A stretch of DNA of 64,000 nt from PNON01 sp963757065 (GTDB lineage: Bacteria > Chloroflexota > Anaerolineae > Anaerolineales > Anaerolineaceae): assembly GCA_963757065.1 (NCBI GenBank), contig CAVWQC010000001.1, positions 310,001 through 374,000 of the forward strand. Direction: 5' to 3'. The notes beneath the pieces are model-generated. The model did not search any database, was not told the origin of the DNA, and saw nothing but the letters and a program-made list of their open reading frames with translations. Made by a program: the position numbers and the translations under genes. This document shows, piece after piece, positions 18,188-27,868 of this stretch (position 1 is the first letter of the stretch; every line of letters starts with the position of its first letter).

Positions 18188-19309
18188 ATGCTGGGGCGGT
18201 TACTGACCATCGTTCGTAAGGAATTTATACACATATTCCGCGATATTCGAACATTAAGTCTGATCGCGCTTCTACCAGTTTTAATGCTCCTGCTCATGGG
18301 GTATGCCGTTTCCAATGATATCGAAAATATCCCGCTGGTGGTTGTCGATCTTTCCCGCTCAGATGCAAGCCGCGAATATATCAACAGTTATGTATCCAGT
18401 CGAATGTTTAATCTCAAGTATCAGGTGGAGAATGAAGCCCAGCTACTTGAATTGATCGATCGCGGTAAAGCCCAGGCTGGGTTGTTCATTCCTCAAGATT
18501 ATTCAAGAACAAATCCCGAAAACTCAACCGTCCAGGTATATATAGACGGTTCCGACCCGACCATTGCCCAGGTAATTCAATTGGCAGCTGAAACCATCCA
18601 CCAGAGTGCTGTATCTACTTTACTTACCCAACAGGTAAAACTCATCTCACCATCAAATGAATCGAAATCATTTCGCTCCAGTTTACGTTTTTTATATAAT
18701 CCGGATATGCGCCGGATCAACTTTTTAATCCCGGCTCTGGCCGCATCCATCCTTCAGGTCCAGACCTTGCTGCTGACGGGATTTGCAATTGTCCGCGAAC
18801 GTGAACAGGGAACATTGGAACAGCTCATCGTCACTCCAGTTCAACCCTGGGAGCTAATTCTCGGAAAAATTCTCCCCTTTATCTTGATCGGATTCATCAA
18901 TCTATGGATCACCCTCGGTCTTGGCAGCATCTGGTTTAATGTTCCTCTTGCCGGTTCCATGCCCTTGTTGGCTGCTCTTAGCTTACTGTTCATCATGGGT
19001 TCACTCGGACTGGGAATCTTGATATCAGTGGTTGCCCGGTCTCAGATCCAGGCCATGCATATAGCCATGTTTATCAACCTGCCGTCTCTCATTCTCTCCG
19101 GGTTTATTTTCCCGCGTTATAACATGCCATTACCGGCTTATATCGCTGGTTTTTTCTTACCCCTCACCTATTTTATTGAGATCATCCGCGGAATTGCAAT
19201 AAAAGGGGTGGGGGCAAGCTACCTTTTGCCGTCTATTTGGCCTCTTGGATTGTATAGTGTGTTGGTATTTGCCATCGGTGTGTTATTATTCCGGAAACGT
19301 TTAGAGTAA
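18188..19309 (+). CDS. ABC-2 type transporter permease (YbhS/YhhJ-like)
   Basis: The 373-residue protein has the ABC-2 permease layout. An N-terminal helix (about 18-40) is followed by a large extracytoplasmic domain of about 145 residues and then five C-terminal helices (from about 180). The REREQGTLEQLIVTPVQPWELILGK segment characteristic of drug/Na+ efflux permeases follows the second helix. Such permeases normally sit beside ATPase and membrane-fusion genes. None is here, but a set of exactly those partners lacking a permease lies at 48.5-51.9 kb. Pairing is an inference. Confidence 0.85.
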   Translation: MLGRLLTIVRKEFIHIFRDIRTLSLIALLPVLMLLLMGYAVSNDIENIPLVVVDLSRSDASREYINSYVSSRMFNLKYQVENEAQLLELIDRGKAQAGLFIPQDYSRTNPENSTVQVYIDGSDPTIAQVIQLAAETIHQSAVSTLLTQQVKLISPSNESKSFRSSLRFLYNPDMRRINFLIPALAASILQVQTLLLTGFAIVREREQGTLEQLIVTPVQPWELILGKILPFILIGFINLWITLGLGSIWFNVPLAGSMPLLAALSLLFIMGSLGLGILISVVARSQIQAMHIAMFINLPSLILSGFIFPRYNMPLPAYIAGFFLPLTYFIEIIRGIAIKGVGASYLLPSIWPLGLYSVLVFAIGVLLFRKRLE

Positions 19310-19318
19310 ATTGTTCAT

Positions 19319-20347
19319 ATGGTAACTTCCCGAAAGCAGACCTTTTATCCTAAATACCTGATTGCCGGCAGCTTAAGTCGGGATTTTGTTATACCCCCGA
19401 AGGGTGCCCATAAATTGGATTTCCTGGGTGGAAATGCCGCCTTCACAGCAGCCGGGTTAGCTCTTTGGGATAGACCCGTTGGAATTCTTACCCGCATTGG
19501 TGAAGATTTTCCACGTGAATGGCTAAACAAATTCACTGAATATGAGATCGATATCCGGGGGGTGAAAATCTTTCCTGAATCCCTGGACCTGCGCAATTTC
19601 TATGGATACAACTCTGATGGAACATTCCAAACCCACAGCCCGGTAGGGTTATTCGCCGAGCTCGAGCTTCCTTTTCCTCCATCGCTATATAACTATAAGG
19701 CAAAGAAAACACTTAAAGACGATCTGCATTCCCGGATACCGACCTCCCCGATCTCAAGCGATATACCTGCTGATTATTTGGATGCAATCGCTGCTCATCT
19801 CTGCCCGATGGATTACATTACTCAAAGCTTGTTACAATCTGCCCTGCATTCAGGAGAGATCAGAACCATTACGCTTGAGGCAAATCCCGCTTACCTCATT
19901 CCCGAAAACTGGAAATTATTACCAAATATTGTTTCCGGTCTCACCTGCTTCATCGTTATGGAAGAGGATATCCGCCAATTTTTTCGGGGTAGGAGCGATG
20001 AGTTACCCGAAATCGCTGCCGGGTTAGGAGCGATGGGGTGTGAATTCGTAGTCATTCGATTAAAGGTGGGTGGAAAATTCTTATATCAGCATTCAAACAA
20101 AAAGAAATGGATAATACCGGATTATCCGGTAACCAGAATGAATGCCCATTCGTCTCATCATGCGTTTTGCGGGGGATTTTTATCCGGCTATATTCTCAGC
20201 TATGACCCATTAACTGCTGTATTGCATGGATGTGTCTCTGAATCCATGGCTTCAGAATCTTTGCATCCGTTATCTATTTTTGACGCCATGCCTGGTCTTG
20301 ACCAGGTTCGTTTAGAAATACTAAAAGAACAGGTTCAATCCCTCTAA
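19319..20347 (+). CDS. PfkB/ribokinase-fold protein with altered catalytic motif
   Basis: A 342-residue protein with the ribokinase-fold start (YLIAGSLSRDF), the substrate-side GGNAAFTAAGLA (37-48) and the FCGGFLSGY helix near 283-291. The catalytic DTxGAGD loop expected just before it reads N-A-H-S-S-H-H (275-281), so the anion-hole glycines and the catalytic base Asp are missing. The sequence in other frames does not restore them. It may be a catalytically dead regulator or a divergent kinase using another residue. It begins 9 bp after the ABC permease and converges with the nucleotide cyclase gene (4-base overlap). Confidence 0.75.
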   Translation: MVTSRKQTFYPKYLIAGSLSRDFVIPPKGAHKLDFLGGNAAFTAAGLALWDRPVGILTRIGEDFPREWLNKFTEYEIDIRGVKIFPESLDLRNFYGYNSDGTFQTHSPVGLFAELELPFPPSLYNYKAKKTLKDDLHSRIPTSPISSDIPADYLDAIAAHLCPMDYITQSLLQSALHSGEIRTITLEANPAYLIPENWKLLPNIVSGLTCFIVMEEDIRQFFRGRSDELPEIAAGLGAMGCEFVVIRLKVGGKFLYQHSNKKKWIIPDYPVTRMNAHSSHHAFCGGFLSGYILSYDPLTAVLHGCVSESMASESLHPLSIFDAMPGLDQVRLEILKEQVQSL

Positions 20348-22056
20348 TTGCCATCCTTCAATTTGATCACTTCAAAAACGGAAAGCAGGCCGGTTTTTCC
20401 CTTCGCCGAGAAAGGTTCAAGTTTTCTTACTTCCACCTGGTCTTTAACGATGTTCCAGGTTGCTGCACTAATAACGATTTGACCTGCCTGTGCAAATTCT
20501 TGTAACCGTTTGGCAGTGTTGACTGAATCACCAATGGCTGTAAATTCAAGCCGTTTTTCTGTACCCACTAATCCTAAAACAGATTCTCCGGTATCTATCC
20601 CAATGCTAAATTCCAACTGGAATTCCGGGGGAAATTGACATTGGATCTCCGGCAAGATGTCCCGCATGGCAATGGCGGCTTTGACTGCCCTTAATGCATG
20701 ATCGGGCTGTTCAATGGGAGCATTAAACCACGCCATAACCGCATCGCCCAGGAATTTGTCAATCGTTCCTTCCCGCATCAAAATGGCATCTGCAGCAGCA
20801 GAGAGATAACAGTTGATCACAGAGATCAGGGTCTCAGGTGAGACATTCTCTCCCAGACGGGTAAAACCGTTCAGGTCGGCAAATATTGTCGTGATCATTG
20901 CCCGGCTGCCACCGAGTTGGATCGAGTCGGGATTTAGCTGGTTAATGACTGCTGACCCTACCATTCTTTCAAAAAGGCGTTGTTTTGCCACCAGCCGTTT
21001 CTTTTCTGTCTGATCTTCTACAACAATAGTGATACCTTTACTTTTGGTCTCCCCTCCTTCAAGGGGAGTCAAACTAAAGCGCAGGTCCAACTCTTCACGG
21101 TTTTTTGTATGAGGTGAGAACTCCAATCCGGAAAATGATTCGTGATATTTCCAGGTGCGCTCCATGTACGGAGATAGCTTTCCAGCCAGTTCAGGTAAAT
21201 GGCTTTCCAACTGAGTCCGAAGGTGTCCCCCCTCCTTAACATTTAATATCTTCCTGGCAGCCTGATTGCAAAATATGATTTCTTCGTCTTGATTTGTTGT
21301 GATAACTCCACTCGCTATGGATGCGAATACATCAGTCATTAATTTCTTCAGCTCGGTCACTTCGTCCAAGGAAACTTTTACTGATGCATACAGCCTTGCA
21401 TTCTCGATGGCAATTGCAGCCTGATTTGCAAAAGAAAGCATCAACTCGCTATCTGATTCCGAGAAGATACCAGTTTGGATGCGATGGTCAGTATATACGA
21501 CTCCTACAATTTGGTCCTTTAATTTCAACGGAACACATAAAATTGACCGCAGTTTATTGGTTATGATGCTTTGTTGCCCGACAAAACGCGGGTCTAGCTG
21601 GGCATTGGTGGTTAGTATTGGTTTCCCTTCGGATAATACCCTGTGTATAACACTACGGCTTACCTGCAATTCAGCTTCGCTGATGGTGGACTGATCCCAG
21701 TTTCTTGCTACCGGAGTGACAAAATGGCCCTTACCGTCATTCAGCATCAGGAATCCACGTTCTGCATGGGTGAGTTTAATGATCGTATCTATAACATTTA
21801 GAAGGACGACACCTGGATCAAGCGACGCATTGATCAATTGGCCGATTGCGGATATTCCTTTTAAATGCTGCCTGTTGGCTTCCAACCGGGCGGCTTGTGA
21901 TTTAAGTTTCCCCAGTCGTTCGACGATCTGATTTAAATCATCCATTCCCATGGGAGACAGCATGTTCACAGAAGCGTGAGCCAGGGTTACCTGCAGTGTT
22001 TGCATATCTTTTTGAAGGCTGTCGATCGTATCTTGAAGTTTATCGTGTTCTATCAT
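20344..22056 (-). CDS. soluble GAF-PAS adenylate/guanylate cyclase
   Basis: A 570-residue protein: N-terminal coiled coil (about 1-65), GAF domain (about 70-220), coiled linker, PAS-like domain (about 238-350), and a class III nucleotide cyclase domain (about 385-560). Metal-binding Asp394 (FADLNGFT) and Asp438 (FLGDAVMAW), the transition-state pair Asn513/Arg517 (SVNTAKRL) and base-recognising Lys501/Thr506 are all present, so it should be active; Lys/Thr favours ATP. No membrane helices. GAF and PAS suggest control by a small ligand or redox cue. Confidence 0.88.
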   Translation of the reverse strand: MIEHDKLQDTIDSLQKDMQTLQVTLAHASVNMLSPMGMDDLNQIVERLGKLKSQAARLEANRQHLKGISAIGQLINASLDPGVVLLNVIDTIIKLTHAERGFLMLNDGKGHFVTPVARNWDQSTISEAELQVSRSVIHRVLSEGKPILTTNAQLDPRFVGQQSIITNKLRSILCVPLKLKDQIVGVVYTDHRIQTGIFSESDSELMLSFANQAAIAIENARLYASVKVSLDEVTELKKLMTDVFASIASGVITTNQDEEIIFCNQAARKILNVKEGGHLRTQLESHLPELAGKLSPYMERTWKYHESFSGLEFSPHTKNREELDLRFSLTPLEGGETKSKGITIVVEDQTEKKRLVAKQRLFERMVGSAVINQLNPDSIQLGGSRAMITTIFADLNGFTRLGENVSPETLISVINCYLSAAADAILMREGTIDKFLGDAVMAWFNAPIEQPDHALRAVKAAIAMRDILPEIQCQFPPEFQLEFSIGIDTGESVLGLVGTEKRLEFTAIGDSVNTAKRLQEFAQAGQIVISAATWNIVKDQVEVRKLEPFSAKGKTGLLSVFEVIKLKDGN

Positions 22057-22290
22057 CGGTTAATCTTGGTTGCCTTTTTACATTCAGGGACCTGCTGTCA
22101 TAATTTATTCTGATGAGCTTTCAGTTATTATTTCAACAGTGTAAATTTATGCAGGATTTTTTCTATATGTTGGATTTTGTTATCTCTATAATAATTATAT
22201 ATCATGGAATTCCTGGCAAAATTTGGACTACTTGAGCATGGAATGAGTGTACAATAACTAATCACTAATCGTCAACCTTTAGGAGTGGAC

Positions 22291-23271
22291 ATGGAAGCGA
22301 TATGGAATTTGGAAATCAATTGGATACTGGCGATTCAAACATCCCTTATCTCGCTAGCTGGAATAATGAAATCCATCACATTTCTTGGAAGTGAAGAGTT
22401 CTTCATCCTGGTAATGCCCATCCTCTACTGGTGCGTGGATACTGGTGCCGGCTTTCGGATTGGAGTAATTTTACTCCTGAGTGGTCATATCAATGGAATA
22501 TTAAAAGTGATGCTACATTCTCCACGTCCTTTTTGGTACAGCCAGGAAATTAAAGCCCTCAGCACAGAAATATCCTTTGGAATGCCATCCGGTCACTCCA
22601 TGAATACTGCCAGTATTTGGGGTTTAGCGGCTTACCTTTTCAAGAAAAGATGGTTCGTAATCCTCAGCGGTGTTGTGATCTTTCTCGTCGGGTTTTCACG
22701 GTTAGTCCTCGGAATGCACTTCATAAGAGATGTGATCTCGGGCTGGGTTTTTGGTCTGCTGCTATTGATCCTATTCATAAAATTGGATCGTCCAGTTACC
22801 CGTTGGATATTAAGTAAAAAATTATCAATTCAAATTTGGCTCGTGATAATCACAACTATGATTATCATCGTTTCGGGTTACCTGCCAATATTTTTCGCAC
22901 AGAAAGCTCAAATTCCGACTGCGTGGATAATCAATGCGGTTTCATCCAACCCTGAAGCAATTCCGCAGCCTTATGAGGTGTCTGGTATTTTTACTACTGC
23001 AGGTGTTTTACTTGGTTTTGGAATAGGTGCTGCCTGGTTTAACAAGCACGGAGGATTAGGAAAAGCAGGTAATGCCCGCAACCAGTTGCTGCGATATGTG
23101 ATTGGAGTAGTGGGTATTGCAATTTTCTGGTATGGTCTTGGTGCGATTTTTCCCAGAGGGGAGGAAGTATTTCCCCTGATGCTCCGCCTCCTCCGCTATT
23201 CTCTTGTGGGATTATGGATCAGTGCCGGTGCCCCGGTTATATTTAAATTATTAAAATTAACTGCGGTTTGA
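22291..23271 (+). CDS. PAP2-family membrane phosphatase
   Basis: About 326 residues with eight or nine hydrophobic helices and the three PAP2 signature motifs in order: KVMLHSPRP, the MPSGHSMN core, and SRLVLGMHFIRDV with the catalytic His. Members dephosphorylate lipid phosphates such as phosphatidic acid, undecaprenyl pyrophosphate or sphingoid phosphates at the outer membrane face. AGGAG lies six bases before the ATG at 22291; the GTG at 22285 overlaps it. The long C-terminal extension with extra helices is a feature of a bacterial subgroup. Confidence 0.88.
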   Translation: MEAIWNLEINWILAIQTSLISLAGIMKSITFLGSEEFFILVMPILYWCVDTGAGFRIGVILLLSGHINGILKVMLHSPRPFWYSQEIKALSTEISFGMPSGHSMNTASIWGLAAYLFKKRWFVILSGVVIFLVGFSRLVLGMHFIRDVISGWVFGLLLLILFIKLDRPVTRWILSKKLSIQIWLVIITTMIIIVSGYLPIFFAQKAQIPTAWIINAVSSNPEAIPQPYEVSGIFTTAGVLLGFGIGAAWFNKHGGLGKAGNARNQLLRYVIGVVGIAIFWYGLGAIFPRGEEVFPLMLRLLRYSLVGLWISAGAPVIFKLLKLTAV

Positions 23272-23343
23272 CCAGGGGTTATTATCCGGGTTGCTTTCCA
23301 TTGGCAAATCTTCTATAATCTTAAATACTACAGGAGGATGGAA

Positions 23344-23556
23344 ATGAGGAAATTAGCTAGCTTTATAACTGGTGCATTGATCGGGGGATTGGTGGGTGCA
23401 ACATTCGCTTTGCTGTTTGCGCCAGGATCCGGTAAGGAACTGCAAGGAAGAATTCGACTGACTGCCACAGAATTAGGTGACGAAGTTCGTTCTGCTGCAC
23501 AGAATAAGCGTGAAGAATTACAGAAACAATTGGAAGGATTGCGTAAACCTCAATAG
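23344..23556 (+). CDS. YtxH-domain small membrane protein
   Basis: About 70 residues: a Gly-rich membrane helix (SFITGALIGGLVGATFALLF) followed by APGSGKELQGRIR and an amphipathic charged helix, the usual YtxH arrangement. The perfect AGGAGG at 23332-23337 is six bases before the ATG at 23344; the upstream ATG at 23338 touches it and is unlikely. Family members are often stress-linked, but the function is unknown. A terminator follows. Confidence 0.8.
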   Translation: MRKLASFITGALIGGLVGATFALLFAPGSGKELQGRIRLTATELGDEVRSAAQNKREELQKQLEGLRKPQ

Positions 23557-23601
23557 ATCAGGCAGAAATTCGCTTGTTGAAAACGATCTGCCAACATATA
23601 T

Positions 23602-23632
23602 CCCCTTCTAACCTGCAAGAAGGGGTTTTTTT
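23602..23632 (+). terminator. rho-independent terminator
   Basis: A perfect eight-base-pair stem (CCCCTTCT with AGAAGGGG) around a nine-base loop is followed by seven T, closing the ytxH transcript. Confidence 0.88.
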
Positions 23633-23666
23633 ATCACTAAATAATCTTTGCTGTTGAGAGGTTTGT

Positions 23667-25715
23667 TTACCGGATCATGTACGAATATTCTGCAGGTTGC
23701 CGGGTAAATTCCGTTGTTCCGCTAATGACTAAAACAGCCTGGTAGGTCCCGTTTGAAAAATCCACCGGTATTTCCGCTTTGTTGAATTTGTCCAATGTGA
23801 TCGGAGTGACAGTGATTTCAGGTCCGTAGGTGATCAAGCTTACCTTAAATGTTTGCGGTAAACGATTGGCTATTCTTACAAAACCTGCCGCATCCCAATC
23901 GCCAGACCCGCCTTCAAAATCTTCAAAATACTTAATGGCAGGTATGGAAATGTCATCGACCATAAATCCTTCCCCATTGACGGCGGCATCAGTTATATAT
24001 TCAAACCGGATCTGGATATTCTTTCCTGCATAATCAGAAAGATCAACCTGCTCTTCGATCCAACCATTGCTGATTCCATTGTATCCCCAACCATAGCTGT
24101 TTCCGGATACGTCCCGATCCGTTCCAGATGGAGTATTGATGAAGACCCAGTTGCTGCCATCTTCCGATACTTCCAGATATGCATAATCGTAATCCTCTTC
24201 CAGATCGAACCAGGTGTGATAGCTTAGTTCGATCGGTTCTGATACTTGAGTGAAATCAAACTCGCGGGTTAAGGTCATATTGGATTCATCGCCTTTAAAA
24301 GACCAGAAGGCATATTCACCGGAATACGGGTCATCTTGTAAAACTTTCGTTTCCATGTTTCCCTGGAAACTGATGGTCTTTTTACCATCACATTCAAATT
24401 GGATGTAATCCACCCCGTATTGCAATACGGTGCTGGCGTTGGATGTTCCTGCACAATCACTTACATTTTCCGTGTAGGAAGCGGGGAAGAAACCCGGGTA
24501 ACTTCTGTAACTATATCGGCCATCACCCACTGTCCTGTCATTCAAAAAGTTCGTAACCGCCCAATCTGCAAAGAGATCGTTAGCGTTGATCACATTTCCT
24601 GTTGCCGGGTCTGTTTTGTTTAGATCGCTCAATAATTTATCAATGCTTTCCAAGCCATTTTCCTGCATTCCGATCAATGTTTTTGTGACCTCCTCCCCAA
24701 ATCGGTCCAGAAAATAGGTCACAAAAAGGAAGCTGGCACCATAATGACTATCATTCTCCCCGACAGACCTGGCCCAATCATTTAATTGCATATCTGTGTA
24801 TGAGGTATATGAATAATCGAAGCCGCCCGGATCGTACCCATTGATCAAAGCAGCCAACTCTGAAAATCCCTCATTCATCCATGTATCTTCATTAAGGTCC
24901 CGATACCAATGGATCATATGCTGAAATTCGTGAGCCAAAACCCCATAGGTAAATTCCTGCCCAAGGTTGATTCCATCGGCATTCAGAATAAACATTTCAT
25001 GCCCATTGGAGTACTTGTGTGCTTCAGGTGTATATTCATCAAATGACGAAAAATATCCTGCCAGGCTATCACCCAGGTTGGAACCCAACAAGATATAAAG
25101 GTGTGGGTCATTATCCACACCCGGGCTCCATTCACTGCCAAAAAATTCCCGGTTAGTCGGGTAGATACTTGACTCAAAGGTATCTACAAGATTGGCCAGG
25201 TCTCTCTGGTTATACCTCACTCCGTCTTCCACCCAGAAATAGACATGTTTGGTTATATATTTCAGGTTGGCTGAGATCTTGAATGTATTGTTAGTATCTG
25301 TGTTCGTAACCCAAAAATCTTTTTGATCACCGATGACTAACGGGGTAATTGGCGCTGGGAGACTGAGTGGGATATCATGTTTTCCCTGCAGCCGGCTTGC
25401 CAGATCGATCAAATTGCTGATGGGAATGGTCGTGTTTTCAAGATCATTCAAGACCTTTTGAGCCAAACTTATTTCTTCTGTTGTCGGAGTTGGTCTGTTC
25501 TCTATTGGAATAGTCGGAACTGGTGTTGCATGGATGTCAAATGGGAAAGGCACCGATGTGGATTGAGCTGAGTTTTGGCTCTGGTTGGAGAAAGTGGATA
25601 AATCGACACTTTTGTAAATTGCATAACCTGCTGCAGCTGCTAATATGCAGCAACAGGTTGCAACAACAAATATAATAATTACTGTGATGAGTGCTGTCCG
25701 CTTCACATTATCCAA
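23667..25715 (-). CDS. secreted zinc metallopeptidase, immune-inhibitor-A-like
   Basis: A 682-residue protein with an N-terminal membrane anchor or signal (about 8-34), a Pro/Thr-rich spacer and a peptidase domain. The zinc motif HEFQH is at 262-266, with Glu282 in WMNEGF as the probable third ligand. The C-terminal half contains a jelly-roll/MAM-like domain (about 470-620, with VSEDGSNW and YFEDFEGG), as in M6-type peptidases such as immune inhibitor A. It is probably cell-surface attached and degrades extracellular protein. It is a single gene, with the lipoprotein gene upstream on the same strand after about 93 bp. Confidence 0.82.
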   Translation of the reverse strand: MDNVKRTALITVIIIFVVATCCCILAAAAGYAIYKSVDLSTFSNQSQNSAQSTSVPFPFDIHATPVPTIPIENRPTPTTEEISLAQKVLNDLENTTIPISNLIDLASRLQGKHDIPLSLPAPITPLVIGDQKDFWVTNTDTNNTFKISANLKYITKHVYFWVEDGVRYNQRDLANLVDTFESSIYPTNREFFGSEWSPGVDNDPHLYILLGSNLGDSLAGYFSSFDEYTPEAHKYSNGHEMFILNADGINLGQEFTYGVLAHEFQHMIHWYRDLNEDTWMNEGFSELAALINGYDPGGFDYSYTSYTDMQLNDWARSVGENDSHYGASFLFVTYFLDRFGEEVTKTLIGMQENGLESIDKLLSDLNKTDPATGNVINANDLFADWAVTNFLNDRTVGDGRYSYRSYPGFFPASYTENVSDCAGTSNASTVLQYGVDYIQFECDGKKTISFQGNMETKVLQDDPYSGEYAFWSFKGDESNMTLTREFDFTQVSEPIELSYHTWFDLEEDYDYAYLEVSEDGSNWVFINTPSGTDRDVSGNSYGWGYNGISNGWIEEQVDLSDYAGKNIQIRFEYITDAAVNGEGFMVDDISIPAIKYFEDFEGGSGDWDAAGFVRIANRLPQTFKVSLITYGPEITVTPITLDKFNKAEIPVDFSNGTYQAVLVISGTTEFTRQPAEYSYMIR

Positions 25716-25808
25716 TCAAATAACAATATAGAAGTTGATTTACTTCCTAAGATTATAATTCCTGGCGGTAATGAAAGATCGGTCAAATAGAATGTTTTAT
25801 CAGGATCA

Positions 25809-26621
25809 TTACGGTATTCTGGTTTGAATTACCATTGGAACAAAGATATTCATTCCTTCTGCTGACTCTTTAAAGTTGACCATGGTTAAGTTCTTCGTGC
25901 AATCTGAAGACGTGGAAATGTAGACCTTATCTGATAGCGCTTTCCCCGACAGATCATAGGTTTGTATCCATACGGTATTGGTCGAATTCACCGCTTTCGT
26001 ACCCAGGACTATTTCATATCCACCTTCACCATACAGAGTGGATGCTCCGGTCATTCCCATTCCCAGGAGGGTCGAAGTTACGCCATTCCATGTTCCCCCA
26101 GCTTTTACGACAACATTGATCACCGGTAATCCGGAAGCATTAAATACCTGACCTGCTATACCCTGCCAGGCACAGCCAGCAGTCGCATTCGTAAAGTTGG
26201 GTATAAATGCAGGCGAACCCGGTTGAACTCCATAAGAGAACTGCGTAGCAGGAATAGCTGTTGGAGGAACCGTTGTGGAAGTGGCTGTTGGTCCAACCCT
26301 GGTAGGTGTGTTAGTTGGCGGCACCGGGGTTGGAGTAGCCCCTGTCGGCACAGTGGTAGGGGCATAAGTAATGGTAATTAATCGGGATGGTACCAGGTAT
26401 GTCGGAAGGGGAGTCGGGTAAGCCGGTGAATTGACACTGGTAGCAATTAATTTAGGCTCAGCAAGGTTCTGCTCGCCTTTTATCCCTGCCGGGGTGGAGG
26501 TCATTACAAATAAATGTGCTTGCAGTGAACTTTCTTCATTAACTGGGGAATTTAGATGAAAACCGCATCCAGCCAAAAGGACAGATGCAATGATCATATT
26601 AAGGATCAGTTTTTTTACCAT
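25809..26621 (-). CDS. lipoprotein with Thr/Pro-rich linker
   Basis: A 270-residue protein with a lipoprotein signal ending in the lipobox L-A-G-C near residue 19. A Pro/Thr-rich low-complexity linker (about 75-130, repeated TPVPPTN/TPT units) is followed by a C-terminal domain of about 140 residues that resembles a carboxypeptidase-regulatory-like beta domain (GIAGQVFNASGLPVINVVVK). Such proteins are surface-anchored; the linker probably spans the cell wall. Function unknown. Confidence 0.65.
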   Translation of the reverse strand: MVKKLILNMIIASVLLAGCGFHLNSPVNEESSLQAHLFVMTSTPAGIKGEQNLAEPKLIATSVNSPAYPTPLPTYLVPSRLITITYAPTTVPTGATPTPVPPTNTPTRVGPTATSTTVPPTAIPATQFSYGVQPGSPAFIPNFTNATAGCAWQGIAGQVFNASGLPVINVVVKAGGTWNGVTSTLLGMGMTGASTLYGEGGYEIVLGTKAVNSTNTVWIQTYDLSGKALSDKVYISTSSDCTKNLTMVNFKESAEGMNIFVPMVIQTRIP

Positions 26622-26709
26622 TCAATACTCCCTGGCAGATTCCATTGATATATTATGGGATCTACTTTGGATGATTCAATTTGATGTATCAGGGGATTTT
26701 GTGCAATAT

Positions 26710-27726
26710 TTAGACCAGAGGCGGATCTACCGGCAGGATATCTTTCTTCTTGCCAATGTTCAATCTCCACAAACCGATGAAACCCCACACCAATATTGCG
26801 ATTGTATTTACAGCCTGAAAAGCAAGAATGAAAGTTAATGCCTCACTGCGCGTTGCGCCATAGATTGGAAGAAGTGATACTGCCACAAACTGGTAAATCC
26901 CCACATATCCGGGTGTGGAAGGAATGGCAGATGCAAGTCCCATCGCAACCAACAGGAGAAATGCCTGTGGATAAGTAAAGTTCAGGTTCAATGCCCGGCT
27001 TAATAAGACCACAGCACTGGCATCCAGGACCCAGACGATGGATGAGAGACCCAAAAAGCCGGCAGCTCGCCCAAAGTGGATGAAGGCACTGGCGCCCAGC
27101 AGGAAATCCTGTAATAGTTTATTGATCGTTCCGCGCCACTTTTCAGGAAATGGTATCTTGTTTACAACAGTAGTAATTAAGCCCCGCATTCTTGGCGCCA
27201 ATAACAGCAAAATAAGTGCCACCAAGCCTAAGATTCCCATCACCCGCATGGTTTGCGGCAGCCAATCAGGCAGGTTCCCAATTGAAGGTACAGCCAGAAC
27301 CCCGATCAAAACCAGGATTACCACATCAAATATACGCTCTGTCAAAGCTGTCGCCAGTACATAAGACTTTGCTATCCCGGTTTTTTCGCCCAGCATTACC
27401 GAACGGATCACTTCTCCAGCCCGGGCAGGTAAAAATGTATTGCCTATGTAACCAACTGCAGTTGCCCAGAACATTGTCAGTGCACTGATCTTCTTTTCAG
27501 CGCTGAGCAATACCCCCCAGCGCAGTCCGCGAAAAAAGACCGAGAGACTGCCCAGAATAAAGATAAAAGCCAGGTATTTCGGATCAGCCTTGCGCAGTGT
27601 GGCCAGCATCTCCTGCCAGGACACTCCCCTAATGGCAAGCACAAGCAGGATTGCCGCAATGACGATAGTCAGGGCTAGGTACCACTTGCGATAAGATGGC
27701 TTGGTTGCAGGTTGATCTGTTGTCAT
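26710..27726 (-). CDS. flippase-like (LPG synthase TM, UPF0104) membrane protein
   Basis: A 338-residue protein with about eight helices and the features of the lysylphosphatidylglycerol-synthase transmembrane/AglD family: GNTFLPARAGEVIRS after the third helix and a late SAIPSTPGYVGIYQF segment. Members are implicated in lipid-linked sugar handling or lipid flipping. It lies divergently at the left border of the surface-polysaccharide locus, which agrees with a role in lipid-carrier handling. Substrate unknown. Confidence 0.8.
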   Translation of the reverse strand: MTTDQPATKPSYRKWYLALTIVIAAILLVLAIRGVSWQEMLATLRKADPKYLAFIFILGSLSVFFRGLRWGVLLSAEKKISALTMFWATAVGYIGNTFLPARAGEVIRSVMLGEKTGIAKSYVLATALTERIFDVVILVLIGVLAVPSIGNLPDWLPQTMRVMGILGLVALILLLLAPRMRGLITTVVNKIPFPEKWRGTINKLLQDFLLGASAFIHFGRAAGFLGLSSIVWVLDASAVVLLSRALNLNFTYPQAFLLLVAMGLASAIPSTPGYVGIYQFVAVSLLPIYGATRSEALTFILAFQAVNTIAILVWGFIGLWRLNIGKKKDILPVDPPLV

Positions 27727-27868
27727 GAGTGGATTATAGCATGGGGATGTGTGGATGATAAATAAGCAGAATCCGGATTCAATGGTAAATGCTATAATCT
27801 ATAAAGTTCGTGAAAGAAGTATTTAGTAGGCAGAAAGATATATTAGGCTCACGAAATATCTGGTAGAG

